Of a DNA stretch of 64,000 nt, positions 33,851 to 46,500 are shown in pieces. The position numbers were made by a program, and so were the translations under genes. Position 1 is the stretch's first letter. Every line of letters begins with the position of its first letter. This stretch comes from Blasia pusilla (taxonomy: Eukaryota; Marchantiophyta; Marchantiopsida; Blasiales): contig CM114274.1 in assembly GCA_050084515.1 (NCBI GenBank), forward strand, positions 31,620,001 through 31,684,000, in the 5' to 3' direction. Under the pieces are notes generated by a model. It saw only the letters and a program-made list of their open reading frames with translations. It was not told where the DNA came from and ran no database searches.

Positions 33851-36260
33851 GCAGCACTGGCAGTCGGAGATAGTCCAGCGCGACGAGCAAGTGAGCATGG
33901 CGTGATGTGGACGTCCCTTTTCTTCTTACCATGTGGGTGTTTACACACGAAAATGTTTAAAAATAATAAGTATTATATTTTATTTCAAAAAATAATTATA
34001 AATTTTTAATTAAAATTTAAAGGATAACATTTCATTTTAAAGAATTTGGATTTCAATTAAATTTAAATGATATCCTATTCCTTTAAATATTTTTATTTTT
34101 CATAAAAATTTAATCAACACCTAGTCTTATGGTGCGACCAAAATAACACACATTAATAAAATCATTAGTTAATCTTAATAAATCGGAAATCATTTTTTTC
34201 ATTCAAATTCATGTTCCTTTCCGTAATATCAAATTTGAATTAGAGGAAAAATTATAAATTTGTTACTATTTTGTGTTATTCTCACTATTTTGTCTTGTTG
34301 TGCATTTAGGATCACCAATTACAATATAGATTATGGGAAAAAAATTGGAGATTAAAAAATGGAAAGATGGTAGTAGTCAAACAAAGGGAAAAATAGAAAT
34401 TATGAGGGCGGGTCAAATAGCGTGGGATTTTCACGTCTTTGTTGCGGACGAAATCTATAATATTATCGGAGAGTGTCTTCTTGATTTACAAGCATCTCTA
34501 TGCTTGACATACGACAATTGAGCAACAAGAAAATGTTTTCTACTCTACAAGCAACAAAATTTCTTTTTCCATTCTATGGGCAGCAAGGGAACAAATTGTG
34601 TGCAACATGATTAGTCCATACACTCCCGTGCATGAGATTAGAGATAAACCTTCTCACATGTTGACATATGTCCTCTTTAAACTCTTCTATTGTTAATGGG
34701 TGTCATTTAAAAGTAATTAAATTAAGGGGGCAGTTACTTATTTTGGTAATCCTTTCTTCCAAAGAAGTGAAGTCTCTCCGAAAGTAGTAATTTCAAAGTA
34801 GTAGATTAAATTTGGTGTGCATTTCTCTACTTCTTACCTTAGTTTAAGTACTTTGTAATCCCACTTGACTATTGAAAGATACTAGTATGCATTTCGTGCT
34901 ATGCATAAGACTAATAATCATGTTGCCAAAAAAAAATCAAAAAATGTTTTCTTATTGCCCATGTAATGAAAAAAATTTCTTGTTATCCTATTGGTATGTG
35001 TCACTCAAAAACTTGTTTGCAAATGAAGAAGTTATCCTCTCTTAAAAGTATAGATAGATGTCACATTCATAGTGAAAGCCATATTTGCAGGCTATGATAT
35101 TGTAATTCACAAGGTCTCTTAAAGAGGATTTTAAAGTGCCCCTTAAGAGTGCCTTAGGTACAATAGTACTAGAAGACATTGCGAAATTTCCCCACAAAAT
35201 TGAAATTAGATTATAAAAGCAAAAACATTGAATGTGGGTTCTACACTTGGACATTTGCTAACGATAGACATTAGCATCTTATTTTGGGATAATTTCTTGT
35301 AGCTCTACTTGAAGTATATTCGGGATCTCATTAACCTTTAACGTCCGGGGATGTAATTCAAAGTCCCCCTTTCCGAGAGTGAGGACAGATCACCCTCTTT
35401 CCAATTGTAGAAGTTTTTCTTTAGTTATCTATCTAATAACATGCCACCTAAAATCATGTCTCATGATTTATGACAACTTCACGCACTATATTTTGAATTG
35501 CTACCCCATTCCCTTATCGTTTTCAACTAAGACCCTTGCTTAGGAGGGTATACTAGTTTAATACTTAATATGATTTTTTCTTATAAAATTACCTACAAAG
35601 TGAAGATGTTGCTCCAAGGCCACAATAGTGTGGATACTTGGCCCCTTGGTATTCTATAATATTAAAACAAAGCACATAAATCACTAAACAATAGAATTGT
35701 CACATTCAAAATTTTGTCGCCATGCATATTCCAAGGTTTTATCTTCTCTTTTGTCCCCGAGTCCCAATTAGTTGGGGGTGAGCCTTCCCTACAGCAAACG
35801 GTACAACTCGTATGAGCCGCCTCTAAGTGGACATTAAGTGGGCAATCAAGGGAGATATCGGACAGTGAAGGGGATTCTCCACTATTCCGAAATCTGATTT
35901 ACGTAAGGTAATCTAACCCCTACGCAACACATGCATATCCCAAATGAATGGTTAAGTGAAGAGTAGCACAACAAGAAAATCATTGCAAAGACATAGGAAA
36001 TGATTTTAGATTTAACATTATATACATGATATATGAATAAGATGATGGGAGATGAACTAACTTTGATTTCCAAACACCTTTCTAACACAACGGACAAACT
36101 TTCAAATAATTTTTTTGAATTTATGTTGCAAAGGGGTGTACGCTATCACAACCCCGTGCACGTAAATCCAATAAAACGGAAAGAAAATTCATATCATTAT
36201 GGAGATGCCTTCTTTCTGTTCTATGGGAAAAAAATGAAAAATTTATGGCAATAAGATTTG
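33851..36260. other. AT-rich repeat-derived intergenic DNA
   Basis: Strongly AT-rich, with no coding similarity. The part 34225-34331 resembles 51411-51535 (shared CTATTTTGTCT and TGTAGGATCA-type blocks), so a dispersed repeat is present. A Helitron-like start lies at 34454. Confidence 0.5.
34454..34620 (+). mobile_element. Helitron-like 5' end
   Basis: Starts TCTATAATATTATCGGAGAG after an A and aligns with 46126 and the minus-strand copy at 24431 over about 135 bases, through GTGTCTTCTTGATTT and GTGTGCAACAT. The 3' end was not identified. Confidence 0.55.
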
Positions 36261-38257
36261 TTCAAAATTGAAGTCCCTGGTTGACTGAGTTTTTGCCACC
36301 TCCTATTGACATTATCCCTCAACAGCGAGCAGAACATCGGAGTGGTCATGCAAAGGCTCACCAATGGTGCTGGAGTCTGGTCCGGCTCTCGATCTGGCAC
36401 TGTATCTATACGGCATGGGCCAGACGTCCACTCTCCAATCGGCGGTCGACCTCTATTGCGAGTGCGATGGATGCTGGTTTTATCGTGCCTCTTCCGCAAC
36501 CCTTCGTGTCAGTCACTGAGTGACGAACGGCTGCTGTTTCGAGCTTCCGCGCTTCACTCCGGGGCTCGTCGCCAAGACGTCGTGATTCTGTTTGGGGGCT
36601 ACATATGCATCGAAGCAACTACCGGGATCCCTGTTGATTCTCCACATTTAGCATTTTCCCCAGACTTTCCTTCTCGATTCCGGACCCCCGAGTGCCAGTC
36701 GCTGGGCAACGGAATCCCTTGTCTGGTTACTTGTTCCGCACTTTCAGATCAGGTTTAAGAATCCCTGTTTCAGCAACTGTGTAGACGATGTTTAGAAGCT
36801 CGCCGCTCACTCGCTGCGTATCAGCCTTCCTCGGCCTGAAGTGGGATCGGTGCCTGCGCCCGCACCGATCCCACCTTCCAAGAGGGGTTAGGATAGGAAG
36901 AAGCGTCTTACGGGGTATCTCAGATCGTCCTGCTCCTTTGTGAAATTTGGTTTAATTTGATTCATTTTCCTCCCTCAACCGCTTGTTCTGCAGATTCAGA
37001 TCTCATCCGTTCGACGAATAACCCATATGAGAGTGGCTTTTGCTAACAATCGGCAGCACATTCTACCTTTCGCTGTTCTTGACCTTTTACGTAGAAGGTT
37101 TCATGCCTTTTGGAGAGATAATCACAGATGGAGGGGAATGGCATCTGGAAAGAAACCAAGAAACCAGCTCCCAGCCGCTAACGAACTCTCCGTTGGCCTT
37201 ATCAGACTTCCAATTACTTCCGGTGGGAAGAAAAGTTACTTCACTGCAGAATGCTATTGAACTTGCTGTTGCTGCGCGGTGGATGATCGAAAGATCGTAA
37301 GAGGCATAAACTTAACGCTACGACTCACCGGGGCATTTGGCAGAGGGCCCGAGTTGTCACATAAGATTACGATGTGGAGCAAAAATTCGTCTCCTAATCA
37401 GTTGAGGTTCATTAAAAACGGGCACACGTAAATGAGTTCCCGAGCCCAGACATGTCTTGTAGCTCTGCATTCTAAAGATCAGCCACTTCACTTCGAACTG
37501 GTCGGGAGCGTCATATCCCGACTGACACAAGTGTGGCAAGCGCTATGCTTTAAGAAAAGATACTATTCGTATCACACGTCTTATGCCGAAATACCGAAAG
37601 CCTTATCAAGGGCGTCCTTATCAAGTGTTCTTCACCACCATCAGCCCATATGACAAGTCCTGGAGCTTTGGCGAATTCGGCCGTGATACGAAAACCGACA
37701 GGCATCTGGACCTTTGCGAGCGTGTCAAAGTCATCTACCGCTACGTTACCCAGAGTCCCTTAAGACTGATACAGTAATAATAACCGACTCTTGGTGACAC
37801 TGGTGTACCAGTATGGTGTTACACACGAATCCTTACAAATCATGGTGCAAAAAGGGTAGAGCTCAACGGAAACTTAAACGCGAGACGAAGGGAGAGATGA
37901 TACCTCTACACCTATACCCCATGTGTGGGGCAAGGACGCCTGCCAGTCGACCAGCATATTGGAAATCATCTCAGGTCAAGAGACGATCTTCGTTAACCAC
38001 AAACATGACCACCTTCGTTTTAGAGTACAGACTCGAATACACTGAGCGGCGAAATTATGGGGGAATCTAAGAATTGGAAGCTGACGAACAAAATTGGACA
38101 CCCTTACTCACAGGGTAGATAGATGTACAGGGTGCTAATAAACTCCATGGCTGTACTCCAGCAAGGAGCCTGATATAACCCCACTTTGACTTGCTTTGGC
38201 ATGTGAATTCGTGACCCCTGCCAAAATGATATTGACAGCGGCGTATCTCAATGCTTT
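36261..38257. other. GC-moderate intergenic region; no gene supported
   Basis: Several overlapping frames are open on the plus strand (36281-36758, 37027-37300, 37583-37777), but they overlap out of frame and match no known family. A perfect inverted repeat (36841-36853 with 36862-36874, 13-base arms) is present. The right part may hold the EBP2 3' untranslated region. Confidence 0.4.
36841..36874. repeat. GC-rich perfect inverted repeat
   Basis: Arms of 13 bases, 36841-36853 and 36862-36874, pair exactly around an 8-base loop. No T-run follows, and there is no adjacent gene to which it can be tied. Confidence 0.7.
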
Positions 38258-39423
38258 TTATCCACGACCTCGACCCCGGCCGCGACCCCTACTTACTCCA
38301 CGGCCTCTGCTGCCACGGCCCCGTCCTCCGCCTCTCCCTCTTTCTTTACCTCTGAAACTACCCCTGAAAGCGCTATCATCTGCAGAAGACTCAGCATCAT
38401 TCCTTTTCATGCCACCCTTCCGACCACCATTACCATACTTCGAATCTCTAAATTGCCTACTCCTATTACCCCGTCCCCCTCTTTCTCCTCTTCCTCCCCT
38501 TCCGCCCCTGTCACCCCGTCCGCGAGACCTCCAGATTTCCGACCTAGGGTTATCTGACCTCCCGTTAGAAAATTCGATGGGAGGGGCACCATCTTCTCCT
38601 TCCGCATGTCCACTTTTTTGACGGACCTTGCGCCACTTTTTGACGGACTCAATGTCTTCTTTCTTCCTCTTTGCACGATCTTTCAACGTCTCGGCCTGTA
38701 CTTCCTTCGAGAACTTCTTCGCTTCACGTGCCTTTCTTCTCTCGTCAGTCTCTTCCATCTTGGACTTCTCGAACAACAGCTTGTCCTTGATTTTCAGCAT
38801 ATGAGTGTCGGTCTTCACCATCTCCGCATAGTAATCAGACGGCCTGAGAAACGGAAGTCCAAGGGTCTGCAATTTCAGGTATGCTTCCTTCGCTCCCTCC
38901 AACGCCTGTAATCGTTCAGGAACACCATCTCAAAAAACCACCACTTCAATAATGCGAGTCACGAACCCTGACAGTTCGACCGCCATCGTATTATAATCCT
39001 ACCAGACAATCCAGAGACGGATCCCGTACTGACAGATACCATCAACTCCAACATTCAGGAAGTGCTGAAATCCTGGCCGAGAGAAAGTAGACTCTTAGGA
39101 CATGAAACAAACGGACACAGCGGTAAAAATACCTGAGTGTAAAACGCCATCTCCCTGACCAAGTCATCATTCACATCCACCTTGGTCCCGTTGTCTGGAA
39201 GAGTAATACTGAGCGTCTGAATCCACTCCACATTCTCGGGCCACCCAATCTCCTCCAGCTTCTCGTGCATTGCGTCCGTATTATAAACCGCGTCCTTACG
39301 AGCGACCTTCAGAGGCCTCTCGTCCATTTCCTCCTCCGACTCCTCATCGGAATCGGATTCACTCCCCGAGTAATCAGACTCCTCCAAATCGGCCATCACC
39401 TCAGAATCAGACTCCGACAGCAA
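38258..39423 (-). CDS. EBP2: rRNA-processing protein EBP2 homologue, 2 exons
   Basis: Exon 1 is 39423-39133 and exon 2 is 38905-38258, joined in phase 0 at FYTQ/ALEGAKEAY. The product is 312 residues, or 303 if translation starts at the second in-frame ATG (39396). EBP2 is a nucleolar factor needed for processing of 27S pre-rRNA and assembly of the 60S subunit. The conserved core includes VDVNDDLVREMAFYTQ, LPFLRPSDYYAEMVKTD and the coiled-coil-rich DIESVKKWRKVRQKSG. The first 40 residues are acidic and Ser-rich, and the last 80 or so are an RG/RGG tract ending GRGRGRGRG, a common nucleolar RNA-binding tail. Its upstream neighbour on the same strand is eIF6, another 60S assembly factor. Confidence 0.93.
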
Positions 39424-41929
39424 TTCACTCGACCAATCCTCGCAATGCTTTCAATTCCACCTTCCGTCTGCAACAAATTCCTGCGCAGCGAAGAGGAACT
39501 GCGTCAAATCTTACGCTTCTCGAGCGTCAGGGTTCTATTGTGCTTACTTTTAGGGCACAATAGAAGCCTGACAAAGTGCCGTTAGGGTTTCGCTCGACGC
39601 CAGCCGACCGGATGCAACCGGTTTCCTGGCTCGTGGTTACCGGCTGGCTGAGGGTGCGAGTGTTTAAGGGTTAAGGGCCCATGGGTGTCGTCCTGACTTC
39701 TCCTGCAGACTTCGCGTTTTGTGTCGTTCTCAAGACCCGTCCTTGAAAACGACTAGTAATTAAAACTTCTCCTTTTGAGGCTCGGAAAGACCAGTACCGA
39801 TCTACTTTTGTGATCTCAAAAATCTATTAGCTAATTAGCACGCTTGCACGAAACTGGTTTTGTTTAAGTACAATTTTTTATTTGGTGATTCAAATATAAC
39901 TCCCATTTTTCTTAAATCTTAAGGGAATGATAACACTCCACTCTCCAAAATAATTTCATTCAACTAAAATTTCAATAATATGTATCTCCTAAAAAAAACC
40001 CCACTACTACACAAAAATTTAAATAATATATTTTCCCTCTCCACATCCTGCCATCAGTATCACACTCGTACACTAAAATATTCGTCAATTTTAGTTATTA
40101 AATAATTTTCCCTCCCAAAATAAGAAATGTAAATCAAACATTTGAACTCAATTGCTGATGATATAATTAGGGCTGGATCTCATAGGCCCGCACCCAAAGA
40201 AAGTCAGGAGTGGGTGTGAAGATCGGTTTCGTGGCCTCTGACACTCGTATACCCATCCAATTTGGTCGTGACAAGGTTTAATTGACAATATCTATTCTCC
40301 GCGATGTGTATGGAGTCTTTTAAGGTCTATGATCTCGAGCCCGCATTGAAACCCATGGTCGTAGCGTCGGCTGAGTTTCTTGTACATCAATGAATCTCAA
40401 AAGTGTTGGTGTCCATCTACAGCAATTTGAACTACCCGACTTCTCCTATGTTGTCCATTTGAAACAATCCGGCAGTTAAAGGCATTCACAGATGGCTGCC
40501 ATACACGACGACAAGCTGGACCTATCCCGTGCATGGATGAAGTCATAGATGGATTGTTGCAGATGTAAGGACTGCGGTCTGCGGCCATGTAAACATCTAC
40601 GCTCTAGATATTTTTCAACAATCCCGTGCATACTTGAAGTCCTGGTTGGATTGTTGTAGATGTACGGACCCCAGTCTGCGGCCAAGTAAACACGCGCACT
40701 CTTCAGTATTACTCAGATGCCACGATATGGCAAATAATATGTTTTCCAAGTGACGGCATATGTTTCTCATTTAAAATTGAGTAGTCATGATCCTGCAACT
40801 TCCATAAAAGGTTTGACGGACATACATTCCAACAGATATGACATTGTTTGATAGTGATTATTCGGAACTATCCTAATTTAACCCATTTTCGAACTTGGGG
40901 AGGAGAGCTTATTTGCAAACGCAAACAGGCAGTGATGTTCTATTAATGCTACGAGTCAAACACTTAGTTCTTAAAGTTCATAACGAGTAGGTCGTTGACA
41001 AGCTAAGGGTTGCACAATCTGACACGTTCTGACAGCAACTTACTGCTACGACAGAGAAACACAAAATATAGTGTTAGAAGTACATGACAATTTGACAATC
41101 TCGCTACCATTGCCCGGTGGACCGACTCTGCCACGCCACAAGCCCAGGCAAGGCCCTGCAATCTAAAGACGGCTGATGTGTCAGCGGCGTCACATGCAAG
41201 TTCAGAAGGCCGCAGTGGAGTTCTGCGAGTCGTTCACAAACGTCTGCAGGTACTCATCCCACTCTGAGTTCAATCCCGCCTCAAGTAGGAACACTAGAAA
41301 TTCGGCCTACTCTTCAGATTCGGGGATTTTAAATTCTGGCCACAAAATGGAAGCCTACCGAGCCAGAGCATCCCACCCTAAGCCATAAGAGCTCCACCGA
41401 GCACATCTGTGGTAGGGCCACTACCCTCGAGTTATTAACCCTAATGATCTTTGGTAACATGTTTCAGGCCCACAAAAATTAGACATTAAATGAGGCTGAC
41501 GAATATGGATAAATAGTCATAGCAGGGATGATTGTTTGCCAGCTTATGATCCGTTCACGTTAATAAAGGCTGGTATATATATCGCCAAACATACATAGCA
41601 AGGATGTTTGTTCACCTTTTGATGATCCATTCACTGGAACAAAATTGCTTTCCTTGAGGAGTTCCCAAACTCCTGTAACTCGGACCCTTAACAATTCTCT
41701 ATCACTTGCCTACAAGGCCTAAGGCAATTCACTACAGTACCAATTTCAGCAAGATAGAATCTGAGTCCTATTGAACCGTGTCCACAATCTATACAATCCC
41801 GAATGTACACTCTGAATCAACATAACGGAAACATGCTATGAACGTATACAGCTTTCTAACTGGACAAGGAGCAGCTATTCCGGACATGAACCAACAAAAA
41901 ACTAGAAAGAAAAAAAGACGAGAAATCCT
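39424..41929. other. Intergenic region between eIF6 and EBP2
   Basis: It contains an imperfect hairpin (39531-39568) just upstream of EBP2, possibly in its leader, an AT-rich middle, and a two-unit direct repeat (40526-40699). A frame at 41176-41388 is not recognised. The right end should hold the eIF6 3' untranslated region. Confidence 0.45.
40526..40699. repeat. Two-unit direct repeat, about 96-bp period
   Basis: CCCGTGCAT...GATTGTTG...AGATGTA and GTCTGCGGCCA...GTAAACA occur in the same order at 40526-40603 and 40623-40699, with about 80 percent identity by eye. It is an old local duplication without coding content. Confidence 0.7.
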
Positions 41930-44900
41930 TCATGTCATGGTGTCAATGAGAGAATTCCTCATTTCATTTACGATTGCACTAGGTTGTGCCTCCCTAAATT
42001 TGAATACACTCTCAATAACTGAAATTTCTGTGGCTGTGGTATCCAAGCCACAGAAACCTGTCCAATCATTGACAACCAATCCTGCCCCAATAATCTCACT
42101 ACCCCGATTAACTGTGCCGGCCACTAGTGGTACTTGTAGGAGAGAGGATAACTCGTCCAGATCTTCAATTGATGTGTGTGGATGAACCTGTGCATACAAT
42201 TAAAAACCACACAATTGTAAGCCATGCAGGCTTCTCTGCAACTAAACTGAAAAGCAGAACTTTCAAAATGTGCAGAGTCTAAGCTTCTTCTGAGAAAGCA
42301 TTTGCAGTGTTGCATTACCAGGCCTCCTTTATTGGAAAACACACAATAACTTCCAACGAGTATGTTTCCAGCAATAGTTTGTCTGAACACTTCTACACCA
42401 AGAACATCAGCTATCAACTCCTCTGTTTCCTGCCAATGCCACATGAAACACTTTTCAGAGGGCAGAAACAATATACCCGACTTGCCAAGACAAGCCAAAT
42501 TGAAAAACACATGCAGTTTATATGTCTAATCATGACGGCTAGATGCGAGTCATCTGTTGCTTGTTGTGATTGTGAGGCGAGTGCCACGAAGCTGATTCCT
42601 GGGCAGCAGGACATTTGGGGCACTACTGTTTGCTCCTTCAAATGGAAAAAATTGGATACTGATAGAATCCTGAGAGGTTCATTTTCAGCTTGGCACATGG
42701 CATAACATATATCCCCCATCCCTGTGTTACTACTCATAAACTAATCTGACCAAAAATTCTTTTAAAAATTAGAATTAAGGTTTTCCCTTCAGGTTTCAAC
42801 GACAGATTCAGTCCCGTACACTGGTCCATTAGAGATAGTAACTCACTCACTCCACAAATTCACCCATATCTTCGATACTCAACCCATGGTGCAAGGTCGA
42901 CTATACTTGCAAGACAGAATTTCTTGCCAATAAGGCTCATGAAAACAACAGGGCCCTCAATTAGACTCTTAAGTCTCTGAAGGGAAACCAATTTTCAGGT
43001 TCACAATACCACACAAACCATGGCATGTGCTTGCTCTGGGAATACAAACTGTATAGAGGTTCATTTGCATGACCTACGCCAGCATCCTCCACGTTTGATC
43101 ATCTTTGCATTGGCACCCCACGAGAAGGTTTAGCTACCCGACATCTACCCATAAGGTTTGTCACGATAGCTTAATCTTCTCGGACTTAACTCTCAACAGA
43201 GTCATCGCAGCAACTAGACATGCCTGTACTTCTATGCTCTTTACAAAAGCCAAGACTTCCCGAGGGTTCTACACTTGTTATTGATTCACAATACATGCTT
43301 CACCAGGGCCATCTCATTGCTCAGGGAATACAAACTGTATAGAGATTCATTTGCACAGCATCAGCCAGCATCCTCACTTTTTGGTCATCGTTGCATTGCT
43401 GCCCTGAAGAGTAGTTTCACCTACATATTATTTGCTGTAAGGTTTGCCCCAAAGCTCTACCAAAGTCCCCATCTTTGCTTCATATACAAGTCTCGTCCAA
43501 TTTTACCCCACAGCCCAATGATCAGGGGATAAAGCAATTCAAACAGCGGGAGTACAGCCAGAATTGTCAATACGTGGTCATCATAGCTGTGAAATGAGGG
43601 AATATTACGTATCTACACTTCCACACTGTAGGCCTTGATAAGAGGCTAAGTTACATATTTGAAAAACTCGACTGGGTACAAGAGATTCATGTCTACAGAT
43701 TTGTTTACAAGAGAAATCTCTAGCATATTTCATCTTAATGCTCAGGGAATACAAACTGTAAAGAGGCTCATTTGCTTGCCATTATGCCAGCATCCTCAGA
43801 ATATGATCATCTTTGCATTGTGACTCGGGTAGGTAGTCAGCTCATTACTTGGTAGCAGGTCGGATCTCCAAGTTCATTCGGTTCACAATTGCTAAGTCAG
43901 AGAGTTATGCCCGGTTAAGGAATGGGCACACGTGTTACGAAGTAGTCACAATGATTCACAGTGATAAGGTAGGTAGAATGCTTTACAACAATCTCTGGCA
44001 ACAGTGAAAAGGAAGTGCAAATGTAGTACGTTTAGGAACAAAAGCAATGACCTCAGGACAAAACTAGAAGGCTGAGGGGAGTGTCCAGAGACAGTCTACA
44101 AAGTTGTCGATGGAAGAATGTCCAGACACTGTGTTCAACAATGCTGAAAGGCTTGAGGGCAGATAAGGGAAAGAAAGAGAGGAACTTCATCTTGGAAACA
44201 AAACTCTACGAAAAGCACCTACGCACAAGTTACCTTATCCAAATCCGTATGAATGAGGGCCACGTAGTCATTGCATGTGATACAGTTTCCCAGGGCAGAG
44301 AGTCGTTCATCAATCCTTTGGACAACAACACTGTCCGGGAGACAATTCCGCATGTGCAGTAACTCTGATAAAAACCAGCACCCAAAAGGCCTAATGAATG
44401 AATAAACGGCACATCTAAGAGACTGGACAATTGTAAGCCAGTTCTTCCCGAAAAGCATGTTATGCGTCTATCTCACGGCAATAGAGTGCGAAGTCGCGGT
44501 AGATATCTAATTTGATCCACAGCGTTGTCGTGGAAATTTACCTTGGTCAGTCGTTGTGTTAGGCAGTAGGAGCCCATTTTTATTCCCTGTGGCAGTGCCC
44601 AATCAAAATCTGAGTTATGACTTCCGTGAAGGAAAACCCTAAAGTAGATTGTTTCTTCTATTTACAGGCACCCAAATTGGACTCTCTCCGAGCTAGAAAG
44701 ATTACAAACAGTGACTATGAATATCGCTGAAACTTTGCAACGATGGCTAATGCGTCAACAATCACAGAAGGCACACAGAGACGAAGCCTGATCAGCTAAA
44801 ATGAGTGTTGATGTGGATGACGCCTCGAACTCACCGACACACATTCGTCCAATGACTCTAGTGCCTGCGATGGAGGATTTCACGACTGGAATGTCCTTTG

Positions 44901-45445
44901 AAAGCTCAGCTTCAAAAGAGCTGGAATGGAAACATGTAGCAAGTACGACAAGACGTTAACCACCGTTCAGGGTCTCTAATTCGCAAGAAACTATGTAAAG
45001 TTAGGGGAGAATGAACCCAGAGGATCTGCCAAACTTCGCCTGGCTAAAACATTTACGAGGAAAACTTAAATACTCAGCGAAATCCAGAGGCAAAGCCGAC
45101 ATCTGGGAGTTTTACCTGTAAAAATTCTCTGATCCTCCGATAGCAACTAGGCAGTACGCATTCGTTAATTTGGAGAAAACCCCCACTTCGCTACTGTTCT
45201 CGAATTGCGACCCTGTACCCGGCCACACGAAAATGTCAGGCCACAATCGGTATGAGGGGTGTTCCTCAATCTCTGATAACGCCCTAATCTCCAACCAAGC
45301 AACGACGAGTCTCCAGCGGTAAAAGATGCACTCGATCTAGGAACAGCAAACCCTCCCCGGAACCGTCCATAAGATCCGCCACATTCCTTCGTGGCCTTCA
45401 AGAAACGCTCAACTTAGGTACATGCGCAAACTCACTAATCGCCAT
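41930..45445 (-). CDS. EIF6: Eukaryotic translation initiation factor 6 (eIF6/TIF6), 7 coding exons
   Basis: Coding exons in order: 45445-45436, 45212-45116, 44920-44835, 44586-44542, 44364-44234, 42429-42319, 42187-41930. They total 738 bases and give exactly 245 residues, the usual eIF6 length. eIF6 binds pre-60S and 60S subunits, is required for their nucleolar assembly, and blocks premature joining with 40S. Conserved blocks cover the five-fold repeat fold: [98 protein letters not shown] and [17 protein letters not shown]. The first coding exon is only 10 bases (ATGGCGATTA before GTGAGT). Intron phases 1, 2, 1, 1, 0 and 0 all agree across junctions. Intron 5 is about 1.8 kb and holds three internal repeats. 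Confidence 0.95.
43033..43820. repeat. Three spaced copies of an 80-bp repeat in eIF6 intron 5
   Basis: Copies at 43033-43110, 43319-43399 and 43740-43820 share GGGAATACAAACTGTA, TCATTTGC, GCCAGCATCCTC and ATC(A/G)TCTTTGCATTG. Spacing is about 290 and 420 bases, and identity is about 80 percent by eye. They lie wholly within one intron and have no coding signal. Confidence 0.8.
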
Positions 45446-45941
45446 GACAGCAGCTCGTAAGAATTGCTCCGACGACGCTCAGGATCTGGCTTCGCGGCGG
45501 CCTCGCGCTCACGATGCTAAAGAATCCAAAGTCGCAAGACGACCAGACAAGCACTCGCGCCAATTCGTCAAAGTTCGACGCCGCGCTTTCGTCCCTGCTA
45601 ATTGCAGTGCGGAATCGGAAGTGCAGAGTATATCGACTTAGGGTTGTGCTGTGATGGCTGTGGGTGGTCCGATGAGTCGCGTGCGTCCGAGACCCGGCCC
45701 GTGATCCTCAGGGGGTGACACCGAGGGTTTGACAGCTTCGGATACGTCTCACGCACGCATCCGAAGCTTGTGTTTGCTTAGGGCATCTCCACCCTAAAGC
45801 AAGGTTTCTTAGGGCGTCTCAGTAGACGCCACGTGCCACATACCTTGGACATTTGTCAAAGAAGCACAGGAGTGTTACGGAAAGCTCGAATGAAAAGGGT
45901 TCAGTGGAGGAGGAAAAGAAAACGGTGTTTATTGGTTAATT

Positions 45942-46125
45942 TATATTATTATGGGAGACGTATTCTTGTTTTGCAAATATTTGTGTGTGCATGGTAAGTG
46001 GGAAATAAATGTGTATTAATTTTTATAATTTTTTCATGTGTATCATCATTAATTTCTTCTCTTCATGATTATACATTAGTTTTTCAAAACTTTCGAATTT
46101 TGCGTGCATCGCATTGACATCTCAT
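45942..46125 (+). mobile_element. Helitron-like start, truncated
   Basis: TTTATATTATTATGGGAGAC followed by TATTCTTGTTTTGCAAATAT resembles the first 45 bases of the copy at 46126. It appears to be interrupted by that copy. Confidence 0.4.
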
Positions 46126-46270
46126 CTATATTATTATGGAAGAGTGTCTTCTTGATTTGCAAATACTTCTACGTTTAACACGTGATAATTGGGCAGCAAA
46201 AAGCAATTCCACATACTACAGGCAACAAAAAAAAAGTTGAATTTATGTGCAACATCATTAATTTCTTCTT
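46126..46270 (+). mobile_element. Helitron-like 5' end, best-preserved copy
   Basis: Starts TCTATATTATTATGGAAGAG after an A, then GTCTTCTTGATTTGCAAATA, and continues in alignment with 34454 and the minus-strand copy at 24431 for about 135 bases. No coding sequence for a Rep-helicase was found, so any element would be non-autonomous. The 3' end is unknown. Confidence 0.6.
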
Positions 46271-46479
46271 TTCGCGTTCTATACAGTAGCTCTTCAAACA
46301 TTTTTTTTTTCACTAGCACTTTACTAGTTTCATAGATAATAGTGGGCGACCACATGTGCATAATGCGATAAGATAGGGGGAATAAAACAAAATAGGCAAC
46401 ATCCTTGAATTTTGTTGTTTGAGCCCTATAAGAAGGGTAGAAATAGAACAAAGGAAACGAATAGGAATTTGAGTGGAAT

Positions 46480-46500
46480 ATTAATTAATTAATTAATTAA
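46480..46500. repeat. (TTAA)n microsatellite
   Basis: Five tandem TTAA units in an AT-rich region. Confidence 0.9.

Noticed and set aside
36281-37777. Overlapping plus-strand frames
   Set aside because: Different frames overlap, with atypical composition and no recognisable motif.
41176-41388. Plus-strand 70-codon frame
   Set aside because: No domain or neighbouring exon; insufficient to call.
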